A stretch of 62,282 bases of DNA from an uncultured Bacteroidales bacterium (GTDB taxonomy: Bacteria > Bacteroidota > Bacteroidia > Bacteroidales > UBA932): contig CAMHKQ010000010.1 of the NCBI GenBank assembly GCA_946185745.1, positions 1 to 62,282 of the forward strand, read 5' to 3'. Below, piece by piece: positions 33,155 to 44,050 of the stretch. Under the pieces are notes generated by a model. The model had not been told where the DNA came from. It saw nothing but the letters and a program-made list of their open reading frames with translations, and did not search any database. Each line of letters opens with the position of its first letter. Position 1 is the stretch's first letter. Made by a program: the position numbers and the translations under genes.

Positions 33155-34891
33155 AACCGTTATTTCATACGGCATGCGGGCGATTACCTGAGGCCGGCTC
33201 ATCTTGAGCACCTGCGCCTTCACGAATTCGCCCTCGTCGGGTGTTCCGTTCAGCATTATCATCATCTGCTGGAAGGTGGTGAGGGGAGCGGGATACTCCG
33301 CTATCTGTACGTCTTCCATGTTGAATCCGGCTGCAACGACTGCATAGTCGAGTGCATCGGAAAGGGTGCCGATTTCGTCCACCAGGCCAAGGCCGATGGC
33401 GTCGGACCCCGTCCATACGCGCCCCTGTCCCATGTCGTCGACCTTCTCCTTGTCGATTTCGCGGCCTTCCGAAACAATCGTGATGAACTTGTCGTAAACG
33501 GCCTCTATGGACTTGAGCATGTAGTTGTATTCGCTGGCATCGAACGGACGCATGAGCCCGAACATGTCGCCGTGCCTGTTGCTGGAGATGCTCTGAACGT
33601 TCACGCCCGCCACCTTGCTTGCGGTCTTGCCGAAGTCAGGGACCATGGCGAACACGCCGATGGAGCCGGTGAGGGTAGTGGCGTCGGAGTATATCATACT
33701 GCAGTTGTTGCTGATCCAGTAGCCTCCCGAAGCCGCATAGTCCCCGAAGGACGCTACGACCGGCTTGTCTTCCGCGAGCAGGTCGAGCTCGTGCTTGATC
33801 TTTTCGCTGGCGAGCACGCTGCCTCCTCCGGAATTCACGCGGAGAACCACGGCCTTTACGTTGTCGTCTTTGCGGACCTTGTCGATGATGCCGGCGAAAC
33901 GGTCTCCGGCGATGCCCTGGAAGCCGTTGCCGTCCACAATGTCACCGGCGGCGTAAATGACCGCTATCTTGTTTTTGGACTTGTAGTTGGGCATGACTTT
34001 TACCGCCGCGTAGTCGGCCAGGCGCATGAAGCCCACGTCTTCGAAGTCTTCCTTCACAGCCATGGCGCTGATCTTCTCCTTGAGTTCCTGGCGGGTGAGG
34101 ATGTCATCTGCCATGCGGGTGGTGAGGAAATCTTCGGGGCTGCAGAGTTCCAGATTGTCGATGACGGCGTCCACCTCCTCTTCGGTGAGGCCGCGGGCTT
34201 CCGCAATGTCCTTGCGGATAACGCCCCAGAATGAATCCACCATGGTCTTGTACTGCAGGAGATTCTCCGGGCTGGCGGAGGTACGGGTGAACATTTCGCC
34301 GGCGCTCTTGAATTTGCCGTGGCGGATGAGCTGGACGTTCACTCCCAGCCTGTCCAGGAGGTCCTTGAGGAAAAGGGTCTGGATGCTGACCCCGTTCATG
34401 GTGATGGTAGAGCCTTGATATTCAGTCATATATACCTTGTCGGCAGCGCTGGCCAGCCAATAGCCGGTGGTGGAGGGATTCTCGATATATGCGATGACCG
34501 GCTTGCCGCTCCTGCGGAAATCGGAGATGGCCTTGCGGAACTCCTCGACGGCGGCTATGCTGGAAGTGTTGCCGTCGGTCTTCAGGAAGATGCCCTTGAC
34601 TCCTGGGTCCTTAGCGGCGACGCCGATGGCCTGGACTGCCTGCAGGATACCTACCGCCGGAACGGTGGGAGCAGTGCTGAAGGCGAAGTTGGTCATGGCG
34701 GTCTGCTCGTCGAGCACGAAGGCGGACATGTCTACTGCCAGCACTCCGCTGCGCGGCAGCACGGCTTTCTTGTCACTTGAAGCGGTGGCGCCCATGGCCG
34801 AGAGCGCTCCGCCCGCTATGAAGATTGTTATGAAGAAAAACAGAAGCAGTCCGCAGATGACTGCAAGGAGCATTTTGAAAAAATCTTTCAT
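33146..34891 (-). CDS. sppA: Signal peptide peptidase SppA, 67 kDa type
   Basis: A 581-residue membrane-anchored serine protease that degrades released signal peptides. An N-terminal helix (LLAVICGLLLFFFITIFIAGG) is followed by two tandem SppA domains. The general-base Lys is in HGKFKSAGEMFTR in the N-terminal repeat, and the nucleophile Ser in DYAASGGYWISN in the C-terminal repeat, as in E. coli SppA. It is divergent from hisS, with the two promoter boxes separated by a single base (34911-34927). Confidence 0.93.
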   Translation of the reverse strand: MKDFFKMLLAVICGLLLFFFITIFIAGGALSAMGATASSDKKAVLPRSGVLAVDMSAFVLDEQTAMTNFAFSTAPTVPAVGILQAVQAIGVAAKDPGVKGIFLKTDGNTSSIAAVEEFRKAISDFRRSGKPVIAYIENPSTTGYWLASAADKVYMTEYQGSTITMNGVSIQTLFLKDLLDRLGVNVQLIRHGKFKSAGEMFTRTSASPENLLQYKTMVDSFWGVIRKDIAEARGLTEEEVDAVIDNLELCSPEDFLTTRMADDILTRQELKEKISAMAVKEDFEDVGFMRLADYAAVKVMPNYKSKNKIAVIYAAGDIVDGNGFQGIAGDRFAGIIDKVRKDDNVKAVVLRVNSGGGSVLASEKIKHELDLLAEDKPVVASFGDYAASGGYWISNNCSMIYSDATTLTGSIGVFAMVPDFGKTASKVAGVNVQSISSNRHGDMFGLMRPFDASEYNYMLKSIEAVYDKFITIVSEGREIDKEKVDDMGQGRVWTGSDAIGLGLVDEIGTLSDALDYAVVAAGFNMEDVQIAEYPAPLTTFQQMMIMLNGTPDEGEFVKAQVLKMSRPQVIARMPYEITVLN

Positions 34892-34910
34892 TTCTTTGGT
34901 CTTGAAAGTA

Positions 34911-34918
34911 CAAAGTTA
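34911..34918 (-). promoter_or_regulatory. TAnnTTTG promoter box for sppA
   Basis: TAACTTTG on the minus strand, 19 nt before the sppA ATG. Confidence 0.7.
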
Positions 34919-34919
34919 G

Positions 34920-34927
34920 TAAATTTG
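34920..34927 (+). promoter_or_regulatory. TAnnTTTG promoter box for hisS
   Basis: TAAATTTG on the plus strand, 19 nt before the hisS ATG at 34947. The earlier in-frame ATG (34929) is 1 nt after the box and therefore upstream of the expected transcript start. Confidence 0.7.
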
Positions 34928-34946
34928 CATGATTAAATATTTTGTC

Positions 34947-36329
34947 ATGGCTCAGAAACCTTCCATACCCAAGGGCACCAGGGACTTCTCCCAGCATCAG
35001 ATGGCCTGCCGCAACTATATTTTCGATACCGTCAGGGACGTGTTCCGCCGCTTCGGTTATGCGCAGATAGAAACCCCGGCGATGGAAAACCTTTCCACCC
35101 TGCTCGGAAAGTATGGCGACGAAGGCGACAAGCTCCTGTTCAGGGTGCTGAATTCCGGCGATCCGTTCGACTCCGTCGATTTCGGCGCGTTCCGTACGCC
35201 GGAGGGCGGCTACCGCAGTGCGGCGTTGAGCAAAGAGCTGTGCGAAAAGGGATTGCGCTACGATCTCACCGTGCCTTTCGCCCGTTACGTGGTGCAGCAC
35301 CAGGCCGAGCTCAGCTTCCCCTTCAGGCGCTATCAGATCCAGCCGGTATGGAGGGCTGACAGGCCTCAGAAGGGCCGCTACCGCGAGTTCTACCAGTGCG
35401 ACGTGGACGTGATCGGCAGCAACTCCCAGCTGTGCGAACTGGAGCTTGTGCAGATGGTCGCCGAGGTGTTCAGGAAACTGGATGTCAGGGTAGTTCTCAA
35501 GATCAACAACCGCAAGGTCCTCACGGGGCTGGCCGAAGTGTGCGGTTTCCCCGACAAGGTGGTGGACATAACCGTGGCAATCGACAAACTGGACAAGATA
35601 GGTCTCGATGCGGTGAAGGCTGAAATGCTTTCCAAAGGCCTTACGGAACAGGCCGTGGACGTGCTGGAGCCGGTTCTCAGGCTCTCCGGCAGCACCGCCG
35701 ACAAGCTGAAGGCGATGCGCGGAGTGCTCGAATCTTCCGAAACGGGCCTGAAGGGCCTCGACGAACTGGAGGAGCTCTTCGGCCTTGTAGCCGCCGCCGG
35801 CGTGGACTGTCCGGTGGAGATGGACCTGTCGCTCGCGCGCGGCCTCAATTACTACACCGGCGCCATCTTCGAGGTGAAGGCTCTGGACTGGGAGATCGGC
35901 AGTATCTGCGGAGGCGGCCGCTACGACAACCTTACCGGCATTTTCGGCCTTCCCGGAATGTCCGGAGTGGGAATCTCTTTCGGCGCCGACCGCATCTTCG
36001 ACGTGCTCACGGGGCTCGACAAGTTCCCCGCATCCCTCGCATCCGCCACCCGACTGCTTTTCGCCAACATGGACGAAGAGTCGGTGAGATACGTGCTTCC
36101 AGTCGCTTCCCGCCTTCGCGGCCAGGGCATTTCGGTCGAGGTCTTCGCGGATTCCGGCAAGCTCAAGAAGCAGTTCGAATATGCCGACAGGAAGGGCATC
36201 CCCTTCATCAGCATCTGCGGCTCGTCGGAGGCCGAATCGGGCATGGTGAACATCAAGAATCTCGCTTCCGGGGAACAGAAGTCATTCGCTAAGGACGATA
36301 CCGCCGGAATGGCGGCCTTCCTGGCGTAA
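34947..36329 (+). CDS. hisS: Histidyl-tRNA synthetase
   Basis: Class II synthetase of 460 residues. It starts [16 protein letters not shown], the standard family N-terminus. Motif 2 region [23 protein letters not shown] and the histidine-specific [12 protein letters not shown] are intact, and an anticodon-binding domain follows (about 365-460). The start at 34947 is chosen over 34929 because the promoter box leaves no transcript covering the earlier ATG. Its 3' end overlaps the convergent tilS by 48 bp. Confidence 0.95.
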   Translation: MAQKPSIPKGTRDFSQHQMACRNYIFDTVRDVFRRFGYAQIETPAMENLSTLLGKYGDEGDKLLFRVLNSGDPFDSVDFGAFRTPEGGYRSAALSKELCEKGLRYDLTVPFARYVVQHQAELSFPFRRYQIQPVWRADRPQKGRYREFYQCDVDVIGSNSQLCELELVQMVAEVFRKLDVRVVLKINNRKVLTGLAEVCGFPDKVVDITVAIDKLDKIGLDAVKAEMLSKGLTEQAVDVLEPVLRLSGSTADKLKAMRGVLESSETGLKGLDELEELFGLVAAAGVDCPVEMDLSLARGLNYYTGAIFEVKALDWEIGSICGGGRYDNLTGIFGLPGMSGVGISFGADRIFDVLTGLDKFPASLASATRLLFANMDEESVRYVLPVASRLRGQGISVEVFADSGKLKKQFEYADRKGIPFISICGSSEAESGMVNIKNLASGEQKSFAKDDTAGMAAFLA

Positions 36330-37640
36330 AGTTATTTCCACTATTCTCGTGGTTTGCGGGGTCACCTTCAGGGAGTCCCCGATTCGGACGCACAGCAGCG
36401 CCCCCACGTGCCCGGGCGCGCCGTCGGGATGTTCGAGCACTATGGCCGCCTCTTTCCGGGGGAGGCTCCACTTCAGGTCCACGAAAAGGTCGGACAGCTT
36501 TTTCCTGCCGCCCATGCCGAGGGGCTTCATCCAGTCACCGGCATTCCAGCTCCGCAGGCGGAAGGGGAATTTTAATCTGTCGGCATCTGCAATGAGCTGT
36601 CCTTCAGCCCTTTGCAGCTGCAGGTCGGCAGGCCTTTCATAGCTTCTGACCGTAATTGACGCAGATCCGAGCTCATACTCTCCGTCGCCGGTGACGACCA
36701 GGCTCAGTGCTTCCGCTTTCACTTCTTTCGGGGAAATGATGATGCTGTCGGACGAGGTCACCGCCCTGTAGCCGGGGGCCTCGAAGGTCTTGCCGCTCAC
36801 GGTTCCGTCGGAAAGGAGAAGGGCGCCGAGCGCGGACAGGGTGCCTTCGTCGAAGCCGTAAGGCTCCAGCAGCCTGAACAGGACGTACTCCCAGTGCTCC
36901 AGCGCCAGCAGGGAAGGGATTGAAATGGTGTCCGTGCTGCCGGGGACGTAAACCCCCATGGCCACGCTGCGGAAGTAGTCTTCCGCGATGTCGTCGACCT
37001 GCGCGAAGTGCATTATGTCGGAGCCCAGCGTCTTCAGGAAAGATGGGTTGATTTCCGCGAAGACGGGGAAGACCTCATTGCGTATTTTGTTGCGTTTGAA
37101 GCGGTTGCTGGCATTGGAGCTGTCTTCGCGATGGGGCACGCCGTGGGCTGTCATCCATGCTGCGATTTCTTCGCGGGTGACTCCCAGCAGCGGCCGCAGG
37201 ATCCTTCCGCTCCCGATGCCGGAGATATCCCTGTCGCCCATGCCGCGGAGGCCCCTGGTGCCGGTGCCGCGCAGCAGGTTCAGGATGAGGGTCTCGGCGT
37301 TGTCATTGGCGTTGTGGGCTATGGCTACGGCCGAAAAACTGGCGGAGGAAAGCAGCTCTGCGAACCACCCGTACCGCAGGTCGCGGGCGGCCATCTCTAT
37401 GCTGATCCCGTTTGCCTCGGCATATCCGAGGGTGTCGAAGCGCTTCACCAGTACCGGAATGGAATGGGTGGAGCACCAGTCGCGCACGAACATTTCGTCT
37501 CCGTCGGATTCTTCGCCGCGGAGGCCGAAATTACAGTGTGCGACCGTTACCGGAGCCCCTGGAAAGAGTTCTCCGGCGCGGGCTAGCATGTACATGGAAT
37601 CCATCCCGCCGCTGACTGCAAGTAGGATCGTTCCGGGCAT
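36282..37640 (-). CDS. tilS: tRNA(Ile)-lysidine synthetase
   Basis: Converts C34 of the CAT-anticodon tRNA-Ile to lysidine so that it reads AUA. The 452 residues begin with the PP-loop ATPase motif [14 protein letters not shown], then [20 protein letters not shown] and [24 protein letters not shown]-terminal TilS domain contains [18 protein letters not shown]. Its ATG directly follows the stop of the DUF3078 gene (no gap), third in the unit proS - DUF3078 - tilS. Confidence 0.94.
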   Translation of the reverse strand: MPGTILLAVSGGMDSMYMLARAGELFPGAPVTVAHCNFGLRGEESDGDEMFVRDWCSTHSIPVLVKRFDTLGYAEANGISIEMAARDLRYGWFAELLSSASFSAVAIAHNANDNAETLILNLLRGTGTRGLRGMGDRDISGIGSGRILRPLLGVTREEIAAWMTAHGVPHREDSSNASNRFKRNKIRNEVFPVFAEINPSFLKTLGSDIMHFAQVDDIAEDYFRSVAMGVYVPGSTDTISIPSLLALEHWEYVLFRLLEPYGFDEGTLSALGALLLSDGTVSGKTFEAPGYRAVTSSDSIIISPKEVKAEALSLVVTGDGEYELGSASITVRSYERPADLQLQRAEGQLIADADRLKFPFRLRSWNAGDWMKPLGMGGRKKLSDLFVDLKWSLPRKEAAIVLEHPDGAPGHVGALLCVRIGDSLKVTPQTTRIVEITLRQEGRHSGGIVLSE

Positions 37641-38672
37641 CTACTTGTTGTCTACCGTCCAGGTGAAACTGAAGGTGAGGAATTCCTTGAACTGGACCCT
37701 GGGGGCCGTGCTGCCGGCCTTGTCGGCAATCAGCACGTTCGGGTCGTAGATGAGCCAGGTGTTGAACCCTAGCTTGAAGTATTTGGCCAGCTGCCAGACT
37801 ATCTTGTTGTCCCAGTTCACGCGGGGGATCCAGGGCTTGTTGAGGTAGTCCGAGAACAGCACCAGCTGGGTTTCGTAGCCGAGTTTGTCGTTGACGTTGA
37901 ACTTGACGTTGGTCTTGATGAGGGCGCCGAGCTGGAACTTGGTGTACTTGAAGTGCTGGCCCGGAGTGTCCGCCGTCTTTCCGTCACCTGCATATTTCGG
38001 AAGGAGATCCATGCCGTAAGTGTAGCGGAGCTCCGGAATCCTGACTATGGTGAGGCCTCCGGTGAACGGAGAGAGGTTGATGTTGAACCAGGCGTTGGGC
38101 GCCCAGTCCATACCGAAACCGAGGTTGGTGTAGGCGGGGGAGAGGAAGCCCGACTTGAGCTTGGCGGCCTGCATCCAGGTCTGGCCGTCCGAAGGCTTGT
38201 TGTAGGTGTAGCCGTTGGCGAACTGGGAACGGAAGTCGAAGGCCACCGAGTAACTCCATTTGGAGTCCTTGCTGGTCCTGTACGAGAATTTACTCTCGAG
38301 GTAGATGCGGTCGGTGCTCCTCTGGATGAGGTCTTCCTTGTCTTCGCTCCACAGCATGCCGTACTGCAGCTGGAGACGGTTCCCCCACGAGGCCAGGTCC
38401 TTGGCGTAGTCTGCCTTGGCGTCGAGCCCGGCGTTGAAAGTGAGGTTGTTGAAACCGCCGGCCGCCCAGTTGGTGAGCTGGGTCTGGTTGAACCCGAGAT
38501 CGAATACGAGCACGTCGGTCCAGTTGCTCGGCTTGGGGGGCTGCGCCACTTCCTGGGGCGCATCGGAGATGGCTTTGGCAGCCTCTGCGGCGGCGTCCTG
38601 CACGTTCTGCTGTGCAAAGGAGACGATTGCCGCCGAAAGGGCCAGCGCAAGGGATATTAATGTCTTTTTCAT
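37641..38672 (-). CDS. DUF3078 outer-membrane protein
   Basis: A 343-residue exported protein. Signal peptide (MKKTLISLALALSAAIVSFAQ), an Ala/Pro-rich linker, then an amphipathic beta-barrel rich in Trp and aromatic residues (TQLTNWAAGGFNNLTFNAGL), ending FLTFSFTWTVDNK. It matches the DUF3078 family, widespread in Bacteroidota and of unknown function. It lies between proS (3 bp upstream) and tilS (0 bp downstream). Confidence 0.88.
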   Translation of the reverse strand: MKKTLISLALALSAAIVSFAQQNVQDAAAEAAKAISDAPQEVAQPPKPSNWTDVLVFDLGFNQTQLTNWAAGGFNNLTFNAGLDAKADYAKDLASWGNRLQLQYGMLWSEDKEDLIQRSTDRIYLESKFSYRTSKDSKWSYSVAFDFRSQFANGYTYNKPSDGQTWMQAAKLKSGFLSPAYTNLGFGMDWAPNAWFNINLSPFTGGLTIVRIPELRYTYGMDLLPKYAGDGKTADTPGQHFKYTKFQLGALIKTNVKFNVNDKLGYETQLVLFSDYLNKPWIPRVNWDNKIVWQLAKYFKLGFNTWLIYDPNVLIADKAGSTAPRVQFKEFLTFSFTWTVDNK

Positions 38673-38675
38673 GTG

Positions 38676-40154
38676 CTAGTATGCAATGGCGAACACCACC
38701 CTCCTGTCGGATGGCTTGCCGGAGTAGATGTCCTTGCCTTTCTCTTCGCAGACGTAGCTGTCCACGGGGATGCAGCGGATGGTGGCCTTGGTGGCGTCCT
38801 TTATGGCCTGCTCGGTCTCGACAGTGCCGTCCCAGTGGCAGAGCAGGAACTTTCCGGTCTGGATCTTTTCCTGGAACTCTTCCCAGCTGTCGCATTTTTC
38901 GACGTGTGCTTCGCGGAAGTCGAGGGCCTTGCGGTAGATGTTTTTCTGGATGTCTTCGAGGAGGGCGGGGATATGGTCCGCTACCTTCTCGATGGGCATA
39001 GTCTCTTTTTCCAGGGTGTCCCTGCGGAAGACTTCCATGCTGTCGTTAGCGAGGTCGCGGGCTCCCATGGCGAGGCGCACCGGCACGCCCTTGACCTCCC
39101 ATTCGGCGAACTTGAAGCCGGGGCGGAGGGTGTCGCGGTCGTCTATCTTGATGCTTATTCCCTTGGCTGTAAGGGCCTTGCCTATCTCTTCGAACTTTGC
39201 GAGGACTGCGTTCCTTTCATCGTCGGTCTTGTAGATGGGGACCATCACGACCTGGATCGGCGCGAGGGACGGGGGAAGGATGAGGCCGTCGTCGTCGGAG
39301 TGGGCCATTATGAGCGCTCCCATGAGACGGGTGCTGACGCCCCAGGATGTCGCCCAGGCGTACTGCAGGGAGCCGTCCTTGTCGGCGAACTGGACGTCGA
39401 AGCTCTTTCCGAAATTCTGGCCGAGGAAATGGCTGGTGCCGGCCTGCAGGGCCTTGCCGTCCTGCATCATGGCTTCGATGGTGAGGGTGTCGAGGGCGCC
39501 TGCGAAGCGCTCGTTGGGACTCTTGTGGCCGACTATGACGGGCAGGGACATGGTTTCGCGGGCGAACTTGGCATAAACCTGGACCATCTGACGGGTGCGG
39601 GCCTCGGCCTCTTCGGCGGTGGCGTGCGCGGTGTGGCCTTCCTGCCAGAGGAATTCGCTGGTGCGGAGGAACGGCCTGGTGCGCATTTCCCACCTGACCA
39701 CGTTGCACCACTGGTTGCAGAGCACCGGAAGGTCTCTCCAGCTCTTGATCCAGTTCTTGTAGACGCTCCAGATTATGGTTTCGGAAGTGGGGCGCACTAT
39801 GAGCTCTTCTTCAAGCCTGGCGTCGGGGTCCACCACCACGCCCTTGCCGTCGGGGGAGTTCATGAGACGGTGATGGGTGACCACCGCGCATTCCTTGGCG
39901 AATCCCGCCACGTGCTCGGCCTCGCGGCTGAAGAAACTCTTGGGGATGAAGAGGGGGAAGTAGGCGTTCTGGACGCCGGTCTCCTTGAACATCGCATCGA
40001 GAGTGTGCTGCATCTTTTCCCAGATGGCATAGCCGTAGGGCTTGATTACCATACATCCGCGGACGGCGGACTGCTCGGCCAGATCTGCCTTGACCACTAT
40101 GTCGTTATACCATTTTGAATAATCTTCCGAACGGGGTGTTATTTCCTTCGCCAT
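38676..40154 (-). CDS. proS: Prolyl-tRNA synthetase, archaeal/eukaryotic type
   Basis: Class II synthetase of 492 residues. It lacks the editing insertion of the common bacterial form and instead has the extra C-terminal zinc-type domain ending VVFAIAY, with the usual final Tyr of the archaeal/eukaryotic type. Motifs visible: [44 protein letters not shown] and [17 protein letters not shown]. First gene of the proS - DUF3078 - tilS unit; no perfect promoter box was found upstream. Confidence 0.95.
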   Translation of the reverse strand: MAKEITPRSEDYSKWYNDIVVKADLAEQSAVRGCMVIKPYGYAIWEKMQHTLDAMFKETGVQNAYFPLFIPKSFFSREAEHVAGFAKECAVVTHHRLMNSPDGKGVVVDPDARLEEELIVRPTSETIIWSVYKNWIKSWRDLPVLCNQWCNVVRWEMRTRPFLRTSEFLWQEGHTAHATAEEAEARTRQMVQVYAKFARETMSLPVIVGHKSPNERFAGALDTLTIEAMMQDGKALQAGTSHFLGQNFGKSFDVQFADKDGSLQYAWATSWGVSTRLMGALIMAHSDDDGLILPPSLAPIQVVMVPIYKTDDERNAVLAKFEEIGKALTAKGISIKIDDRDTLRPGFKFAEWEVKGVPVRLAMGARDLANDSMEVFRRDTLEKETMPIEKVADHIPALLEDIQKNIYRKALDFREAHVEKCDSWEEFQEKIQTGKFLLCHWDGTVETEQAIKDATKATIRCIPVDSYVCEEKGKDIYSGKPSDRRVVFAIAY

Positions 40155-40267
40155 AATTTTTCTTGAATTTGTTGCGAATTTTTAGCAATTTTGCATCTAA
40201 TAATAAAACGGATATGAAATCCCTGCCTGCGCACGCGCTGAAGCAGCGGCAAATATACATAAAAAAC

Positions 40268-41224
40268 ATGAAAACTATGATACGAAAACTTATCCCCCTG
40301 GCACTCGCAGCCATACTGGCAGTTTCATGCGGAACTTCCGCAGAGTATGCCGGTTACCCCCGTTTTCGTGACGGAATCTACTATAAGACCTCAGCATCGG
40401 TGGCAGCTCCCCTCAGCGACGCAGACTTCGTCGCCCGCGCCCGCAGGGAGATAGAACGCGAAGCCGCTCTCAAGCGCGACACCCTCGTAATTGTGGAAGA
40501 CGGTTTCCGCACCAGGGTCGAAGACCTTGAAGGCAATACCTACCGATACGGCCTTTACGACTATTACGGATATCCTTTCAGTTACGGCTACCCGTTCTAC
40601 GGGAGGTACGGATATCCTTTCGGCTACAGCTGGTATTATGGGAATCCGTGGCGCTGGCGCAGCGGATGGGGCATGTACGGCTGGTACGACCCCTGGTACT
40701 ATGACAGCTGGTATGGCTACGGTTATTACGGCGGCTGGTACGATCCCTGGTTCTACGACAGCTGGTACGGCCCCGGGTACTATGGCTATTATGGCTACTA
40801 CGGCCCCGGCTATTACGCCCATGGCAGGCGCGACAACAATTACCATTACAGGGGAGGACGCGAAGCCCTGAAGGGCGGCAATCCTGTCAGCGGCAGGGGC
40901 GCAGGCTCCATGTCCCGTTCCGGCGGATACTCCACCGGCCGCGGATACAGCGGCGGCACCGGCACCAGGTCCGGTTCCTATAACAGTTCGTCCTCCTCGT
41001 CTTCAGCAAGGAGCGGAGGCTACACCCGCGGCTCTTCCGAGAGCAGCTACAACCGCTCTTCGGGCAGCACCTCCACCCGTTCTTCCGGCAGCTATTCCGG
41101 CTCTTCCGGCAGCTCCTCGTCGAGCCGCAGCTATTCCGGAGGGGGCTCGTCCTCCCGCGGAGGCAGCTATTCCGGCGGCGGCAGCAGCCACAGCAGCGGC
41201 GGCGGTTCTTCCCGCAGCAGGTAG
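40268..41224 (+). CDS. Low-complexity lipoprotein with Tyr/Gly/Trp and Ser/Gly/Arg regions
   Basis: About 318 residues. The lipoprotein signal (RKLIPLALAAILAVSC) predicts an envelope anchor. A short folded part (about 25-95) precedes a region of about 90 residues made of Tyr, Gly, Trp and Pro (repeats such as WYDPWYYDSWYG), then about 100 residues almost wholly Ser, Gly, Arg and Tyr. I recognise no family with certainty; similar proteins are annotated as hypothetical or prolyl-rich vitelline-like. ATG codons at 40214, 40268 and 40277 are all possible; 40268 leaves a normal signal length. Confidence 0.75.
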   Translation: MKTMIRKLIPLALAAILAVSCGTSAEYAGYPRFRDGIYYKTSASVAAPLSDADFVARARREIEREAALKRDTLVIVEDGFRTRVEDLEGNTYRYGLYDYYGYPFSYGYPFYGRYGYPFGYSWYYGNPWRWRSGWGMYGWYDPWYYDSWYGYGYYGGWYDPWFYDSWYGPGYYGYYGYYGPGYYAHGRRDNNYHYRGGREALKGGNPVSGRGAGSMSRSGGYSTGRGYSGGTGTRSGSYNSSSSSSSARSGGYTRGSSESSYNRSSGSTSTRSSGSYSGSSGSSSSSRSYSGGGSSSRGGSYSGGGSSHSSGGGSSRSR

Positions 41225-41251
41225 TTATCCATCCATTAAATCGTTACTGAC

Positions 41252-43042
41252 ATGAAAAAGATATTCATTTCCATACTTTTTGCCGGATTCTGCATCGCGG
41301 CCGGCGCACAGACAATGTACGACGCCATAAACCTCGGCAGCAACAATTATTACGGCACCGCCCGCACCATGGGCATGGGCAATGCGGTAACGGCAATCGG
41401 GGCCGACCTGGGCACCATCAGCATCAATCCCGCAGGTTCTGCGGTGGCCGGTTATTCGCAGTTCACCATTTCCCCGGGCGCTGTATTCTCCGCCACCGAG
41501 GCAAGCTGGGCCCCTTCTTACAACTTCCTGAACGAAAACCAGAAATTCTCCGGCAGCCTCACTGAAAAGCGCAACCGTTTCATCGTCCCCAACGTAGGGT
41601 TCACCCTCCAGATGGAAACCGGCCGCGAATACGGCCTCAAGAGCTGGACGCTGGGCTTCATTTCCAACATGACATCCAACTTCGCCGAGCAGATAGGCGC
41701 TAAGGGCGTGAACGGCGGCGAGGGGACGCTCACCAGCATGGGCGCAGCCATGGCCATGAGCGCCATGAGCGCCAACAACAAGGGCGGCATGATGGATCCG
41801 TATGTCCTCGATTTGGCCAATCCCTACGATGCCGACTATTATTGGAATCCCCTGGCGGCATACGGCTCCGGTTTCATCAACTTCAATCCCGACGTGGTCA
41901 ACGCCGACGGCTCGGTGGGCAACTATTACGCCGCCAACGAATTCAAGCAAATTGACGGCGACCAGGTGTACTACTACGTTCCCGGAACCCTCTACCAGTC
42001 ATCTTCAAGAGTCAGCCTGGGCAGCAAGAACGACATCACCACCAATGTCGGCTTCAACATCAACGACAACTTCTTCATCGGCGTAAACCTCTCGATACCC
42101 ACCATCAACTACACCTATAAGGAAGAATTCACCGAGGCCGCGGTGGACTACCGCCAATTCCCGGTAACCCCCGAGTACATGAGCGACGGCAGGCATGTCG
42201 AGGGCGCGCCCACCTATTTCAAGTCGGCCAAGTACGGCTACGAGTACAACTCCTCCGCGGCCGGTATCAATGCCGCCCTGGGCTTCATCTGGCTGCCCAC
42301 CCGCAATCTTAGGCTGGGTGCATCCATCAAGACGCCCACCGCCTACACGATCGACGAGAGATGGGGAATCAGGGTCGACACCTATTTCGAGGATTCTTCC
42401 CAGGACGGATACAGTTATTCCCCCACGGCTGAAAACACATATGAATACCGTTCGCCCTACACGGTGGACGCCGGCATAGCCTATACCTTCGGCACATTGG
42501 GGCTCCTGAGCGTGGACTATGAGCTCAACGACTACAGCGTGATGAAATTCAGCGAGCCGTCCGACAATCTCTTCAGCAGCGACACCTACTACTTCGTCAA
42601 CCGCCTCAACAAGCTCTTCTGCGGCGTGACCCACAGCGTGCGCGTCGGCGCCGAGGTTAACGTGACCCCGTTCATAGCTCTCAGGGCCGGATACAATTTC
42701 ACCACCAATCCCGAACGCACCTACTCCGACAGTGAAGGCTACTTCGTGGATGCCGCGTATTACGGCAGTAACTTCGACTTCTACGAAAACGGCGGGGCCT
42801 ACCTCAAGAATCCCGTGTACCTGAAGGCTCCCATCCAGTCCTACTCCTGCGGTTTAGGATACTCCTCGGCCGGTTCGTTCTTTGCGGATTTCGCCCTGAG
42901 GCGCACCGTCTATCCGTCCCAGAACTTCTCTCCGTACGACACCTATCTCTACTCCGCCAACGACGAGCCCATCATCTCCCCCTGCGTGCAGAGCAGGCGC
43001 AAGGTGATCGACGCGATTCTCACATTCGGCTGGAGGTTCTAG
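41252..43042 (+). CDS. FadL/OmpP1-type outer-membrane transport protein
   Basis: A 596-residue exported barrel. Signal peptide (MKKIFISILFAGFCIAAGAQ) followed by YDAINLGSNNYYGTARTMGMGNAVTAIGADLGTISINPAG, a FadL-like N-terminal pattern, and many alternating strands. The final ILTFGWRF has the terminal Phe typical of OMP assembly. The family moves hydrophobic compounds across the outer membrane. It lies 27 bp after the low-complexity lipoprotein and 3 bp before lpxD, suggesting an envelope-biogenesis cluster. Confidence 0.85.
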   Translation: MKKIFISILFAGFCIAAGAQTMYDAINLGSNNYYGTARTMGMGNAVTAIGADLGTISINPAGSAVAGYSQFTISPGAVFSATEASWAPSYNFLNENQKFSGSLTEKRNRFIVPNVGFTLQMETGREYGLKSWTLGFISNMTSNFAEQIGAKGVNGGEGTLTSMGAAMAMSAMSANNKGGMMDPYVLDLANPYDADYYWNPLAAYGSGFINFNPDVVNADGSVGNYYAANEFKQIDGDQVYYYVPGTLYQSSSRVSLGSKNDITTNVGFNINDNFFIGVNLSIPTINYTYKEEFTEAAVDYRQFPVTPEYMSDGRHVEGAPTYFKSAKYGYEYNSSAAGINAALGFIWLPTRNLRLGASIKTPTAYTIDERWGIRVDTYFEDSSQDGYSYSPTAENTYEYRSPYTVDAGIAYTFGTLGLLSVDYELNDYSVMKFSEPSDNLFSSDTYYFVNRLNKLFCGVTHSVRVGAEVNVTPFIALRAGYNFTTNPERTYSDSEGYFVDAAYYGSNFDFYENGGAYLKNPVYLKAPIQSYSCGLGYSSAGSFFADFALRRTVYPSQNFSPYDTYLYSANDEPIISPCVQSRRKVIDAILTFGWRF

Positions 43043-43045
43043 CAT

Positions 43046-44050
43046 ATGGAATTGACAGCCGGGCAGATAGCGAAGGCCCTGGGCGGCACGGTCGAAGGCA
43101 ATCCCGACGTGAAAGTCAGTTCGTTCGCAAGGATAGAACATGGCAGGCCCGGAGCGCTGAGTTTCTACGCGAATCCCAAATACGAGCATTATGTATATAC
43201 CAGCAAGGCTTCGGTCTTGCTGGTTAATTCTGATTTTGTGCCTAAGAATAAGGTGGATGCCGTCCTGGTGCGTGTGGACGACGCCTATGCCGGAGTGGCC
43301 GCCCTGCTCAAGCTGGCAGCCGACGAAAAGAAGAAGTACCGCCGCCACCGTGCCTTCTCCACCGCCTGGACCTGCGGCATCTCGCTGTGCGCCAGGCTGG
43401 GCCGCAAGGTGTGGGTGGGCGATTATGTCAAAATCGGCCGCAAGGCGCGCATAGGTGACTGCAGCATCATCCACAGCCACGTCACTATAGGTGAAGGCGT
43501 CAGGATAGGGCACCATTGCATCCTGTATCCGGGAGTCGTCGTTTATCCTGGCTGCATAATCGGAGACAATGTCATCCTGCATGCGGGCGTGGTCATAGGC
43601 TCCGACGGCTTCGGCAACGCTCCCCTCGGCGACGGCACGTGGCAGAAGATAGAGCATCTGGGCAACGTGGTAGTGGGGAACGACGTCGAAATCGGCGCCA
43701 ACAGTACCGTGGACCGCGCCGAGATGGAATCCACCGTCATCGGCAACGGCGTCAGGATAGACAATCTCTGCCAGATAGCCCATAACGTGCAGATAGGGGA
43801 CAATACGGTGATAGCCGCGCAGTGCGGCATCGCGGGTTCCACAGTGATCGGCCGTAACTGCATCATCGCCGGTCAGGTCGGGATAGTCGGTCACCTCAAG
43901 ATTGCGGACGGCACGGTCATTGCTGCCCAGTCCGGAGTAACCCGCTCCATCCGCAAGGAAGGTACCAGAATCATGGGCGCTCCTGCAATGGATCATGACG
44001 TATACCTTCGCAGTTACGCCAAATTCAAGATGGCGGGAGAAGAAAAGTAA
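43046..44050 (+). CDS. lpxD: UDP-3-O-acylglucosamine N-acyltransferase
   Basis: Adds the N-linked hydroxyacyl chain in lipid A synthesis. The 334 residues contain the N-terminal uridine-binding domain (about 1-105, with [16 protein letters not shown]) and a left-handed beta-helix of hexapeptide repeats, including GSDGFGNAP and [22 protein letters not shown] with the conserved His. Its stop overlaps the lpxC start (TAATG), giving lpxD-lpxC-lpxA in one unit. Confidence 0.95.
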   Translation: MELTAGQIAKALGGTVEGNPDVKVSSFARIEHGRPGALSFYANPKYEHYVYTSKASVLLVNSDFVPKNKVDAVLVRVDDAYAGVAALLKLAADEKKKYRRHRAFSTAWTCGISLCARLGRKVWVGDYVKIGRKARIGDCSIIHSHVTIGEGVRIGHHCILYPGVVVYPGCIIGDNVILHAGVVIGSDGFGNAPLGDGTWQKIEHLGNVVVGNDVEIGANSTVDRAEMESTVIGNGVRIDNLCQIAHNVQIGDNTVIAAQCGIAGSTVIGRNCIIAGQVGIVGHLKIADGTVIAAQSGVTRSIRKEGTRIMGAPAMDHDVYLRSYAKFKMAGEEK

